This document shows, one piece after another, positions 8,924 through 16,921 of a DNA stretch of 64,000 nt. The first letter of the stretch is position 1, and each line of letters starts with the position of its first letter. The notes under the pieces were generated by a model, which was given only the letters and a program-made list of their open reading frames with translations, ran no database searches and was not told where the DNA came from. This stretch comes from Pantoea agglomerans (lineage in GTDB: Bacteria; Pseudomonadota; Gammaproteobacteria; Enterobacterales; Enterobacteriaceae): contig NZ_CP090208.1 in the NCBI RefSeq assembly GCF_021397715.1, positions 310,001 through 374,000 on the forward strand. Reading direction: 5' to 3'. The translations under genes were made by a program, and so were the position numbers.

Positions 8924-8998
8924 CCTAACAAACGTTAGGTAGATAAACCTTAGCTGGCGATTCGATGTGCGTCAATACCTATCTAACACTTGTTAGGT
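8924..8998 (-). promoter_or_regulatory. GST promoter flanked by two matching operators
   Basis: On the minus strand, -35 TTGACG (8975-8970), 17-bp spacer and -10 TAAGGT (8952-8947). Operator 1 is CCTAAC-AAAC-GTTAGG (8924-8939), just downstream of the -10. Operator 2 is CTAAC-ACTT-GTTAG (8983-8996), just upstream of the -35. Both continue into GTA on the same side. The binding protein is unknown; the TetR-family neighbour is a candidate. Confidence 0.7.
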
Positions 8999-9311
8999 AA
9001 AAATTTTATGTGCCGTCCCGTTTGCTACGTTATTTCAGCGTCTGCCTGGCTGAAGGCGGGGGCAGAATGACGCCAGATGGTCGAGTGAATGAATGACGGG
9101 TCAGGTCGAATGCACACGGATGTTCAGGTGAGTGGCATGAGGTGAGGTTAACGCGATAGCTGATGCAGACTATACGATGCCGCAGAGGCACCGGCGGGGA
9201 TGAGGCAGGGTCGGCTTACAGCGAACGATGGCCTGAACCGCTCGGTTTTCGCTTACTGCTGATCCGAAACCCGTTTTAACGGGTACGCAGGCCGAATCAG
9301 CGGAATTAATT
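8999..9311. other. Intergenic stretch, no gene seen
   Basis: About 310 bases without a convincing frame. The short palindrome ACCCGTTTTAACGGGT at 9269-9284 could act as a bidirectional terminator for the LysR remnant. Confidence 0.5.
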
Positions 9312-9788
9312 TCAGACACGCATCGCTGCTTTTACCGTGTCCACGAACAGTCGCAATGCAACAGGCATATGGCGATTTTGCGGAAAGTAGAGAGCGATAC
9401 CCTGCGACGCAATCGTCCAGTCTTCCAGTAAAGTAATCAGCCGCTTCGTGTCGAGAGCCTGCCGGGCGTAGGGCTCTGGCACATGGGCCACAGCTAATCC
9501 TGCGACAGCCGCTTCCACCATTAAAGCGCTGCTGTCGAGGGTCAGGCTGCGCGGCACATCCAGCGCAAACTGTTGCTCATGCTGCTGATATTCCCAGTGA
9601 TAACGTTTGCCGCCAGGCAGACGCTGGCGCAAACAGGCATGTTGCATAATATCCTGCGGATGCGCGACTTCGGGCCGATCTGCCAGGTAACCGGCCTGCT
9701 GGCGATCCTGACTGAGCGAGAAATGCAGCGTCGGCACCCGCAGCAACCAGTCCGTATTGACGGTTCTCATCATCGGGATGGCCTGCAC
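9312..9788 (-). pseudogene. LysR-family regulator, C-terminal fragment
   Basis: 158 codons matching the end of the LysR substrate-binding domain (PQDIMQHACLRQRL, LMVEAAVAGLAVAHVPEPYA, FVDTVKAAMR). The whole helix-turn-helix and first lobe are missing, and a stop lies directly before the GTG at 9788. It abuts an alpha/beta-hydrolase remnant on the other strand, so the two were probably truncated together by a deletion. Confidence 0.8.
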
Positions 9789-9859
9789 TTAGTGAGCAAT
9801 CGCGCGCAGAGTGGCAGAGTCCGGTCCCATAACGCGGCAGGCCAGCGGATAAGGCGAGT

Positions 9860-10084
9860 AGGGGCTTAACACCCGTTGTGTCAGCCGGACGCATGCTTCT
9901 GGCACCAGTCCGTGAGCCGCTGCATCCCGCGCTGGCCTGCGCGGTGGCTGAGCCGCTCAGCAAAGTAACGCTGCTTAGTTGCGGGCATTTTATTGCCGAC
10001 CAACAGCCGCAAAAATTAGCGGAATATTTACAGGCATGTTTAATTCAACTGTCCGGTAACCGGCTTTCATCACCATATAAGTAG
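9860..10084 (+). pseudogene. Second alpha/beta hydrolase C-terminal remnant
   Basis: The frame from about 9863 reads LTPVVSAGRMLLAPVREPL, then LLSCGHFIADQQPQKLAEYL, the His-bearing tail of an alpha/beta hydrolase. It closely resembles the tail at 1570-1680 (GECGHFIPDEQPEKLAEIL). The N-terminal three-quarters are absent. Confidence 0.7.
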
Positions 10085-10318
10085 TGAAAGTAATGTCATC
10101 TGGCGGATTATTAATATTATTGCTGATCTGCCCGATTCTCATTCAATCTTCCTGAGGTTATTTCTATCTCATTGATTTTAAAACGTCTGCGACCGGCTTT
10201 TGCGCGTTGCTTTCTGCGTCATGCTGTGAATAAATAAACGGTCGCAAACACCAGAAATCATGATCACATAAAAAAAGAGTCTGCATTACGATGCCGACCC
10301 AATATTGCCGGGGCTGCT

Positions 10319-11506
10319 ATGAATCAGGATAAAGCACTGCTGGCCAGAGAAATAAAAGCCAGAACGGAACAACTGGAATCGCATTTAGTGGCGATTCGAC
10401 GCGATATTCATGCCCACCCGGAATTAGGCTTCGATACGCTGCGTACCGCCAGCCTGGTAACACAACAGTTACAGGCGCTGGGGCTGACGCCACAAACCGG
10501 CATCGGCCGCAGCGGCGTGATGGTGGATATCGACGGCGCTGAGCCGGGGAAAACCCTGCTGCTTCGCGCCGATATGGATGCGTTACCGATCCACGAACAG
10601 ACCGGGCTGCCTTTTGCCAGCGTCTGGCCCGGCAAAATGCACGCCTGCGGGCATGACATTCACACCGCCACCCTGCTGGGCGTAGCAGCGATTCTGCCGC
10701 ATTATCGTCAGCAGCTAAAAGGGAAAGTCAGGCTGATTTTCCAGCCCGCCGAAGAGACCCCGGACAGCGGCGCGCAGGCGATGATCGCTGACGGTGCGGC
10801 GGAGGGCATCGACTGGGCGATTACTCTGCACAATAAGCCTGAACTGGCAGCCGGTGAAATAGCGTTAACCCGCGGCGCCAGTACCGCGTCCAGTGACGAA
10901 TTTGACGTGACGGTGCATGGCGTTTCAACCCACGCCGCGCGCCCGCACATGGGCAGCGATCCGATTATTGCCACCGTGCATCTCATCAGTCAGCTACAAA
11001 CTATCATCTCGCGCGAACGCGATCCGGCCCACTCGGCGGTGTTAACCATCGGCCACATTCAGGGCGGCACCACCCACAATATTATTCCTGACAGCTGCCT
11101 GTTTCAGGGCACTATCCGCACCAAATCGCCTGCGGTACGTGCCGACATGGAAGCGGCATTCAAACGGATGTGTGAGGGCGTGGCGCTGGCGCAAAATGTG
11201 CGCGTGGAGGTTAACTTCCAGCGTGGCGTACCACCGCTGATGAATGACGATCGGCTAATCGATGCGCTGGAGCAGATTCTGTCGCACCAGTTCGATAAGC
11301 CGATTATCGCGCAGCCCAGCGACAGCTTTGGTGCCGAAGATTTTTCGCTGTTTACCGAACGGGCGCCGGGTTGCCAGATCCACATCGGGTCTGCCACGCC
11401 GGGCCGTGACGATCATCTGCACAATTCCGACTATCAACCGGATGAACGCAGCATTGCCGCCGGGACGCAGGCGCTGACCCGCCTTGCGATTGATCTGCTC
11501 TCTTAA
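10319..11506 (+). CDS. M20-family amidohydrolase (hippurate hydrolase / IAA-amino-acid hydrolase type)
   Basis: 395 aa, normal for the family. Metal-binding motifs of M20D peptidases are visible: RRDIHAHPELGF, LRADMDALP, MHACGHDIHTA, FQPAEE and GAEDFS. The enzyme removes an acyl group from an N-acylated amino acid or similar amide in the cytosol. It is directly followed by genes for a polar-amino-acid ABC importer, so the transporter probably brings in the conjugate and this enzyme cleaves it. The exact substrate is not shown. Confidence 0.92.
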   Translation: MNQDKALLAREIKARTEQLESHLVAIRRDIHAHPELGFDTLRTASLVTQQLQALGLTPQTGIGRSGVMVDIDGAEPGKTLLLRADMDALPIHEQTGLPFASVWPGKMHACGHDIHTATLLGVAAILPHYRQQLKGKVRLIFQPAEETPDSGAQAMIADGAAEGIDWAITLHNKPELAAGEIALTRGASTASSDEFDVTVHGVSTHAARPHMGSDPIIATVHLISQLQTIISRERDPAHSAVLTIGHIQGGTTHNIIPDSCLFQGTIRTKSPAVRADMEAAFKRMCEGVALAQNVRVEVNFQRGVPPLMNDDRLIDALEQILSHQFDKPIIAQPSDSFGAEDFSLFTERAPGCQIHIGSATPGRDDHLHNSDYQPDERSIAAGTQALTRLAIDLLS

Positions 11507-11525
11507 TAAAAAAAATGAGGTTTCT

Positions 11526-12374
11526 ATGATGATGCACAACCGTCTGTTTGCGGCTTCCCTGACCGTGGCATTACTGGCGGCGTCTGCTGTCAGCCAGGCA
11601 AAAGATTTTGGCACCCTGAAATTTGCCACCGAGGCGGCTTATCCCCCGTTTAACCAGACCACTCCGAGCGGCAAAATCGTCGGCTATGAGCCGGATATGG
11701 TGGCGGAGCTGGCTAAGCGCGCCGGTTTCAAATATGAAATCATTGCCCAGAAATGGTCCGGCATGATCCCAGGCCTGATCGACGGTAAATATGATGCGGT
11801 CATTGATGCCGTTACCGTTACCCCCAAGCGCGCCGAAGCGATCGATTTTACCCATCAGTACACCGTCAGCGTCTCCAGCTTTGTGACCTCTAAAACCTCG
11901 CCGCTGGCAACCCTGCCAGGCAGCGGCACGGTGGTCACGGCCGATGATGAACCGGGCATGAAAAAAGCGATTGAGGATCTGAAAACCAGCTTTAAGGGCA
12001 AAACCATCGCGGTGCAGGTCGCCACCATTCAGGCTGACTTCCTGCAAAAATATCTCGGCGATGTTGCCACTATCCGTACCTATCAGGCGGGCCCGGAGAC
12101 CTTCGCTGACCTGATGAATGGCCGGGTTGATGCGGTAATGGCGTCACGCACCAACCTCAACGCCTTTGTGAAAAAACATGCTGAGGCGATCAGCAGCAGC
12201 GGCTACGGCTTCTCTGGCGGCGTACTGGGTGCCGGCTCAGCGATTGGCCTGCGTAAAGGCAACAGTGAACTGCAGCAGGTGCTGAACCAGGCGCTGGAAT
12301 CGATGATCAAAGACGGCACGCTGAGCAAACTGTCGATGAAATGGTTCGGCGAAGACGTCGCACCCAAAGCGTAA
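11526..12374 (+). CDS. Amino-acid-type ABC transporter substrate-binding protein
   Basis: 282 aa from the ATG at 11526 (GAGG upstream); the frame also runs back into the amidohydrolase gene. A signal peptide (MMMHNRLFAASLTVALLAAS, cleaved near AVSQA-KD) is followed by a periplasmic type-2 binding fold with FATEAAYPPFN, GYEPDMVAELAKRAG and SMKWFGEDV. It is the periplasmic receptor of the importer encoded next. The ligand is unknown but is likely an amino acid or N-acyl amino acid given the hydrolase. Confidence 0.92.
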   Translation: MMMHNRLFAASLTVALLAASAVSQAKDFGTLKFATEAAYPPFNQTTPSGKIVGYEPDMVAELAKRAGFKYEIIAQKWSGMIPGLIDGKYDAVIDAVTVTPKRAEAIDFTHQYTVSVSSFVTSKTSPLATLPGSGTVVTADDEPGMKKAIEDLKTSFKGKTIAVQVATIQADFLQKYLGDVATIRTYQAGPETFADLMNGRVDAVMASRTNLNAFVKKHAEAISSSGYGFSGGVLGAGSAIGLRKGNSELQQVLNQALESMIKDGTLSKLSMKWFGEDVAPKA

Positions 12375-12380
12375 CCGCTG

Positions 12381-13106
12381 ATGTTGATGAATATTGACTG
12401 GCAGATACTTGGCTTTGGCGACGAAGGGTGGGGCGGTGTGCTGCTTAACGCCGCCGCCGTCACGGTCAGCGTCTCGCTCTGTGCCTGGCTGCTGGGGGCG
12501 GTGCTCGGCAGCGTACTGTGCTGGATGCAGATTGCCGGCTCGCGCTGGCAGCAACGGCTGGCGGCCAGCTACATTACCCTGTTTCGCGGCGTGCCGGAAT
12601 TGCTGGTGATCTACCTGTTCTATTTTGGCGGACGGCAGGTGGTATCGACCGTCGGCACCGCGCTGGGCTTCCAGGGGCCGTTTGACGTGAACGGCTTTGT
12701 GGCAGGCGCGATTGCCATCGGGCTGATCTCCGGCGCCTACCAGAGCGGTGTGTTTCGTGGCGCCTTTTACGCCATCCCGAAAGGCACGCTGGAAGCGGCA
12801 ACGGTCACCGGGATGGGGCGCTTAATGATGTTCCGCCGCATTATCGTCCCGCAGGCGTTGCGTACCGCACTGCCGGGAATGGGTAACCAGTGGCAATCGG
12901 TGATCAAAGAGTCGGCGCTGGTGTCGGTGACCGGGCTGGTGGAAACCATGAATCAGGTGTCAACCGCCGCCAACTCCACGCAGATGTCGTTTTTCTTCTA
13001 CAGCGTCGGCGCGGTGATCTACCTGATCATTACCACCTGTTCTGACATGGTTTTCCGCTACGTGGAAAAATTTGCGATGCGCGGTCAACAGCGCGTAAAG
13101 GAATAA
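12381..13106 (+). CDS. ABC transporter permease, polar amino acid type
   Basis: 241 aa with about five membrane helices. The inner-membrane signature of the His/Glu/Gln/Arg/opine group is present (TLFRGVPELLVIYLFYFGG, then GAYQSGVFRGAFYAIPKGTLEAATVTGMGR, the EAA loop that touches the ATPase). It is 6 bp after the binding-protein stop and pairs with the permease at 13116. Confidence 0.93.
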   Translation: MLMNIDWQILGFGDEGWGGVLLNAAAVTVSVSLCAWLLGAVLGSVLCWMQIAGSRWQQRLAASYITLFRGVPELLVIYLFYFGGRQVVSTVGTALGFQGPFDVNGFVAGAIAIGLISGAYQSGVFRGAFYAIPKGTLEAATVTGMGRLMMFRRIIVPQALRTALPGMGNQWQSVIKESALVSVTGLVETMNQVSTAANSTQMSFFFYSVGAVIYLIITTCSDMVFRYVEKFAMRGQQRVKE

Positions 13107-13115
13107 GGAGTCCAC

Positions 13116-13802
13116 GTGGATATCACTTTTTTACAGCAAACGCTGCTGGCACTGCTGAAAGGGCTACCGCTGACGATTAACCTCGCCCTGTTGTCGCTGC
13201 TGGGCGGCGGCCTGCTGGCGCTGCTGCTCAACCTGCTGCGCATGACGCGGGTCGGCAGCCTGTTCTGCCGTTTCTATGTCTGGCTGTTTCGCGGTACGCC
13301 CCTGTTGATTCAGATTTTCATGGTCTATTACGGACTCGGCAGCTTACCTGCGGTGCGGGAAAGTCTGTTCTGGCCGCTGCTGCGCGATCCATACTGGTGC
13401 GGGTTACTGGCGTTGATCCTCAACGATGCGGCCTACACCTCTGAAATTCTGCGCGGTGGACTGCGCGCCGTCAGCCAGCAGTCGCTGGAAGCGGCAAAGG
13501 TTTCGGGTATGGGGTCATACAAAATCTTCACCCGGATTACCTTACCGATCGCCATTCGCCAGGCATTACCGGCTTACAGCAACGAAATAATCTCGATGAT
13601 CAAAGCCACCTCGCTGGTCAGCACCATCAGCCTGATGGAGATGACCGGGATTGCCGATTCGATTGTCTCGTCAACCTTTCGGGCGCTGGAAGTGTTCCTC
13701 AGTGCTGCGGTTATCTACCTGATACTGACCATGCTGGTCAGCAAAGGCGTATCGATGCTGGAACGTCGTTTATCACCTTACTATTTTGGAGCGCGTTCAT
13801 GA
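13116..13802 (+). CDS. ABC transporter permease, polar amino acid type
   Basis: 228 aa with a GTG start preceded by AAGGAG. It has the same helix pattern as its neighbour (WLFRGTPLLIQIFMVYYGLG; EAA loop LRAVSQQSLEAAKVSGMG). It forms the heterodimeric membrane channel with the 12381 gene, and its stop overlaps the ATPase start by 4 bases. Confidence 0.93.
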   Translation: MDITFLQQTLLALLKGLPLTINLALLSLLGGGLLALLLNLLRMTRVGSLFCRFYVWLFRGTPLLIQIFMVYYGLGSLPAVRESLFWPLLRDPYWCGLLALILNDAAYTSEILRGGLRAVSQQSLEAAKVSGMGSYKIFTRITLPIAIRQALPAYSNEIISMIKATSLVSTISLMEMTGIADSIVSSTFRALEVFLSAAVIYLILTMLVSKGVSMLERRLSPYYFGARS

Positions 13803-14578
13803 CGGCACCGACTATCATGCTGAGTCATCTCAGAAAGAGTTATGCGGGACATGAAGTGCTGCACGACATTAGCCTGACGGCGCAGGATGGCGATGTGATT
13901 TCGCTGATCGGCGCCAGCGGCTCCGGCAAAAGCACCCTGTTACGCTGCATCCCGTTCCTTGAAGTGCCGCAGGCCGGGGAGATCGCAGTGGGTGAGGTGA
14001 CGGTCACGCTGGATAATGCTGATGAAAAACTGAACCGTGAGCAGCGTCGCCGCATCAAACTGATGCGTATGCAGCTCGGTTTTGTCTTCCAGAGTTTCAA
14101 TCTGTGGCCGCACAAAACGGTGATGCAGAACATCATCGAAGCGCCGATTCACGTCCAGAAGCGCAGCCATAAAGAGGCGCTGGAAGAGGCGGAAGCATTG
14201 CTGCATAAAGTGGGGTTGTACGCGAAGCGCGACGCCTGGCCGTCGCAGCTTTCTGGCGGACAACAGCAGCGTGTGGCGATTGCCCGTGCGCTGGCGCAGC
14301 AGCCAAAAGCGATCCTGTTTGATGAGCCCACGTCGGCACTTGATCCGGAGCTGGTAGGCGAAGTGCTGCGGGTGATCCGTAGCCTGGCGGAAGAGGGACG
14401 CACCATGATTATCGTCACTCATGAGATGGGCTTTGCGCGGGAAGTGTCCAACAAAGCGATTTTCCTGCACCAGGGCATGATTGAAGAGTCCGGCGCGCCA
14501 GAGCAGGTGTTCCTCGATCCCATCTCGCCGCGCTGTCGCGCGTTTGTTAACAGCCACTTTGAGCGTAATGCGGGTTAA
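13799..14578 (+). CDS. ABC transporter ATP-binding protein, polar amino acid type
   Basis: 259 aa. Walker A GASGSGKST (about residue 38), Q-loop VFQSFNLWPHKT, signature LSGGQQQR, Walker B AILFDEPTSALD and the H-loop VTHEM are all intact. It powers the importer and is the last gene of the operon starting at 10319. A GGCCTC/GAGGCC hairpin lies at 14616-14632 after the stop. Confidence 0.95.
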   Translation: MTAPTIMLSHLRKSYAGHEVLHDISLTAQDGDVISLIGASGSGKSTLLRCIPFLEVPQAGEIAVGEVTVTLDNADEKLNREQRRRIKLMRMQLGFVFQSFNLWPHKTVMQNIIEAPIHVQKRSHKEALEEAEALLHKVGLYAKRDAWPSQLSGGQQQRVAIARALAQQPKAILFDEPTSALDPELVGEVLRVIRSLAEEGRTMIIVTHEMGFAREVSNKAIFLHQGMIEESGAPEQVFLDPISPRCRAFVNSHFERNAG

Positions 14579-14615
14579 ACCTGCAGGACTACATCAAGTC
14601 GCAGACATTGCGTCA

Positions 14616-14632
14616 GGCCTCTTTCAGAGGCC
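14616..14632 (+). terminator. Hairpin after ABC importer operon
   Basis: A six-bp stem GGCCTC / GAGGCC with a 5-nt loop lies 38 bases past the ATPase stop. No T-run is present, so termination is uncertain. Confidence 0.35.
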
Positions 14633-14736
14633 GCTCTGAATTCCTGCAGGCCATCACAAACCTATCTGGACGACACCGTTTCAGCTATTGATACTCTTTT
14701 CGGACCGCTCATCGCTGGGCTGGTCGGGGAATTTTG

Positions 14737-14786
14737 TTGCCTGAAGGGAAACACCTTGCTATATTGTTTCCCGTTGAGAAACAGGA
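14737..14786 (+). promoter_or_regulatory. higBA promoter and probable operator
   Basis: -35 TTGCCT (14737-14742), 17-bp spacer and -10 TATATT (14760-14765), then the inverted repeat GTTTC-CCGTTGA-GAAAC right after the -10. The repeat is well placed for autorepression by HigA. Confidence 0.6.
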
Positions 14787-14795
14787 GTGATCAAC

Positions 14796-15077
14796 GTGAT
14801 TAAAAGCTGGAAGCATAAGGGATTGCAAAGGCTATACGAAAAAGGTGACACGAGCGGTCTGCAGGCAAAGGATATTGATCGGATCATGCTGCGGCTGATG
14901 GTGCTGGATAATGCCATGACAATTAATGAATTCAGGCACTTTCAGGGGTTCAACTTTCATACACTGAAAGGTGACAAATGCCATCTTTACGCGATAACCG
15001 TGCGTGCTAACTGGCGCATCACTTTCGAATTTCTCGACGGTGATGTCTATATTCTGAACCTTGAGGATTATCACTAA
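14796..15077 (+). CDS. higB: HigB-type toxin (RelE/ParE fold)
   Basis: 93 aa from the GTG at 14796, 8 bases after AGGAG; this gives MIKSWKHKGLQRLYEKG, the usual HigB beginning. The rest follows the family (IMLRLMVLDNA, HTLKG, YAITVRANWRITFEF). HigB toxins are ribosome-dependent mRNA endonucleases. The stop overlaps the antitoxin start (TAATG), the typical toxin-first HigBA order. Its role on this replicon is likely stabilisation, by inference. Confidence 0.9.
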   Translation: MIKSWKHKGLQRLYEKGDTSGLQAKDIDRIMLRLMVLDNAMTINEFRHFQGFNFHTLKGDKCHLYAITVRANWRITFEFLDGDVYILNLEDYH

Positions 15078-15379
15078 TGACAATGATTAACCCACCCCAT
15101 CCGGGAGGATTGATTACTGAATACCTCGACGATCATCAGATGAGTCTGCGCAGTCTGGCCCGCCATATTGGCGTCTCACCATCGGCGCTGAGTAAGGTGG
15201 CAGCCGGTAAAACCGCGATCAGCCCCGAAATGGCGCTCCGGCTTGAAGCCGGTTTGGGCATTGCGGCCCGGCTCTGGCTGGCGATGCAGGCATCCTACGA
15301 TCTTAACCGGGCGCGCGAGTGGGTTGATCTCTCTGGCGTCAAACTCTTATCCCCTGCTGATAAACAACTGGCGCAGTGA
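15077..15379 (+). CDS. higA: HigA-type antitoxin
   Basis: 100 aa. Begins with the HigA hallmark PPHPGGLITEYLDD, followed by an Xre helix-turn-helix (LARHIGVSPSALSKVAAGKTAISPEMALRLEAGLG). It should neutralise HigB and repress the operon through the inverted repeat before higB. It is translationally coupled to the toxin. Confidence 0.92.
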   Translation: MTMINPPHPGGLITEYLDDHQMSLRSLARHIGVSPSALSKVAAGKTAISPEMALRLEAGLGIAARLWLAMQASYDLNRAREWVDLSGVKLLSPADKQLAQ

Positions 15380-15503
15380 GCCTGCCAGCTGGCTGCGTGA
15401 TGGTTTGGCTCTGAAACGATCGTTATTTCTACCCGGCGTTATCGGGCTGACCGCCGACTGCTGACATACTTGTAGCGGTTGTGATCGATCATCGGCCCTC
15501 CAC

Positions 15504-15532
15504 TTGACGAACCTGCCCGCTTAACTTAAAAC
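15504..15532 (+). promoter_or_regulatory. Promoter of the thi operon
   Basis: TTGACG (15504-15509), 17-bp spacer and TAAAAC (15527-15532), placed just before the TPP riboswitch. Confidence 0.5.
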
Positions 15533-15537
15533 TAGAA

Positions 15538-15642
15538 CCCGTCAGGGGAGTCTCGCCAGAGAGACTGAGAGGCTAATAGCGCAGCGCGCGGCTTAGCGAC
15601 CCTTTGAACCTGACCCAGTTGATACTGGCGTAGGAAGACGGG
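15538..15642 (+). promoter_or_regulatory. TPP (THI-box) riboswitch
   Basis: Conserved aptamer parts are visible: GGGGAGTC, ACTGAGAGG, CCCTTTGAACCTGACCC and GGCGTAGGAAGACGGG. The closing P1 helix CCCGTC (15538-15543) / GACGGG (15637-15642) is perfect. It lies 105 bases before the first small frame and 152 before thiO. A GATGC...GCATC hairpin and a T-run (about 15698-15703) lie between, suggesting control by transcription termination or masking of the ribosome site when thiamine pyrophosphate is high. Confidence 0.93.
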
Positions 15643-15746
15643 CATCCGCTCTCTGCAGATGCTTGCCGCAAGGGCATCGCCATTCATGCTCTCGCTTTTT
15701 TCCCTTCTGGTATCCCGGGTCTTCGCGTAGTTACGACGAGGCCACT

Positions 15747-15797
15747 ATGAACCATCCTATCCTGAATGACGCAACGCCCGCAGGGCGGACAGCATGA
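15747..15797 (+). CDS. Possible 16-aa leader peptide coupled to thiO
   Basis: The frame reads MNHPILNDATPAGRTA with GAGG five bases before its ATG. Its TGA overlaps the thiO ATG (ATGA). thiO has no good ribosome-binding site of its own at that spot, so translation of this peptide may deliver ribosomes to thiO. Confidence 0.5.
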   Translation: MNHPILNDATPAGRTA

Positions 15798-16732
15798 GCC
15801 GCTGGTCGGTACTCGGCAGTGGTGTGGCCGGGCTGTGCGTCGCCACGCTGCTGGCAGAGCGCGGTGAAACAGTCGAAGTCATTACCCGTCCTGAATGTCT
15901 TGCGGCCTCTCACTGGGCTGGCGGGATGCTGGCGCCCTGGTGCGAAGCGGAGAGTGCGCCGCCGCAGGTCATTGAGCGGGGTCAGCACGCTGCGGCCTGG
16001 TGGGCGCAGCGGATTGAGGGCGTTGTGCAGCACGGCACGCTGGTGGTTGCGCCGCCGCGCGACAGCCGCGAACTGATCCGCTTCGCCAGCCTGACTCACC
16101 AGCACCAATGGGTCACGCCCGGTGAAATTGAACCGGCGCTGGAAAATCGTTTTGCTCGCGGGCTATTTTTTGCCGCTGAAGCCCATCTCGATCCGCGCAG
16201 TGCGCTAAAGCAATTGCAGCAGCGTTTGCTGGCGGCCGACGTGCCCTTTCATTCCGGCGCGCCCGGCGGTCAGATTATTGATTGCCGGGGCATCCACGCC
16301 GCCGAGATGCAACCCGCGCTGCGGGCGGTGCGCGGCGAAATGCTGATCCTGCACGCGCCTGACCTTACTCTTTCCCGTCCCGTTCGCCTGCTGCATCCGC
16401 GCTTCCCCTGTTATCTGGTGCCGCGTGCCGATGGGGTCTTTATGCTGGGCGCCACTATGGTGGAGAGCCATGACAGTAGCCCGATCAGCGCGCGTGCCAT
16501 GATGGAACTGCTCAGCGCCGCCTATACCCTGCATCCGGCCCTGGCCGAAGCGCGCGTGCTGGAGAGCGGCACCGGCCTGCGTCCCGCTTACCGCCACAAC
16601 CTGCCCGAAGTCCGCTATCAAAACGGGGTTTTCTCGATCAATGGACTTTATCGCCACGGCTTCCTGCTGGCGCCGATGATGGCTGAACAATTTATCCAGC
16701 AACTGACTCAGGAGATGACTCATGCGAATTGA
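15794..16732 (+). CDS. thiO: Glycine oxidase ThiO, thiamine thiazole synthesis
   Basis: 312 aa. FAD-binding N-terminus LGSGVAGLCVATLLAERGE, then HWAGGMLAPW and a C-terminal FAD/active-site part (GTGLRPAYRHNLPE; INGLYRHGFLLAP). ThiO oxidises glycine to dehydroglycine (iminoacetate), which ThiG uses with the ThiS thiocarboxylate and DXP to make the thiazole ring. It is first in the riboswitch-controlled operon and overlaps thiS by 11 bases. Use of ThiO rather than ThiH means an oxygen-dependent route. Confidence 0.93.
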   Translation: MSRWSVLGSGVAGLCVATLLAERGETVEVITRPECLAASHWAGGMLAPWCEAESAPPQVIERGQHAAAWWAQRIEGVVQHGTLVVAPPRDSRELIRFASLTHQHQWVTPGEIEPALENRFARGLFFAAEAHLDPRSALKQLQQRLLAADVPFHSGAPGGQIIDCRGIHAAEMQPALRAVRGEMLILHAPDLTLSRPVRLLHPRFPCYLVPRADGVFMLGATMVESHDSSPISARAMMELLSAAYTLHPALAEARVLESGTGLRPAYRHNLPEVRYQNGVFSINGLYRHGFLLAPMMAEQFIQQLTQEMTHAN

Positions 16733-16919
16733 ACTGAATGGACGCGGCATCGATACCGCGGCGCGCACAGTAGCCGAACTGTTGCTGGAGCAGCAGATCG
16801 ATCCGGCCACAGTTGCCACGGCGCTGAACGGTGAATTTGTGCCGCGCGCCCGTTACGCCAGCCAGCGTCTCGAAGCCGGGAATCAGCTGGAAGTGCTGTC
16901 ACCGATGCAGGGAGGTTAA
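16722..16919 (+). CDS. thiS: Sulfur carrier protein ThiS
   Basis: 65 aa ubiquitin-like protein ending in the required Gly-Gly (SPMQGG). ThiF adenylates this end, which then carries sulfur as a thiocarboxylate to ThiG. It overlaps the thiO end and lies 2 bases before thiG. Confidence 0.95.
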   Translation: MRIELNGRGIDTAARTVAELLLEQQIDPATVATALNGEFVPRARYASQRLEAGNQLEVLSPMQGG

Positions 16920-16921
16920 GC

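Noticed and set aside
9577..9963. A 128-codon leftward frame spanning the LysR remnant
   Set aside because: A shadow frame; the LysR fragment in the other phase has clear family motifs.
12381..14578. Dipeptide or branched-chain amino acid importer
   Set aside because: The two short permeases with the GVPELL/GTPLLI pattern and the ATPase signature are of the polar amino acid group.
15243..15464. A 73-codon frame overlapping higA
   Set aside because: A shadow of higA in another phase, ending in the thi leader; no start signal.
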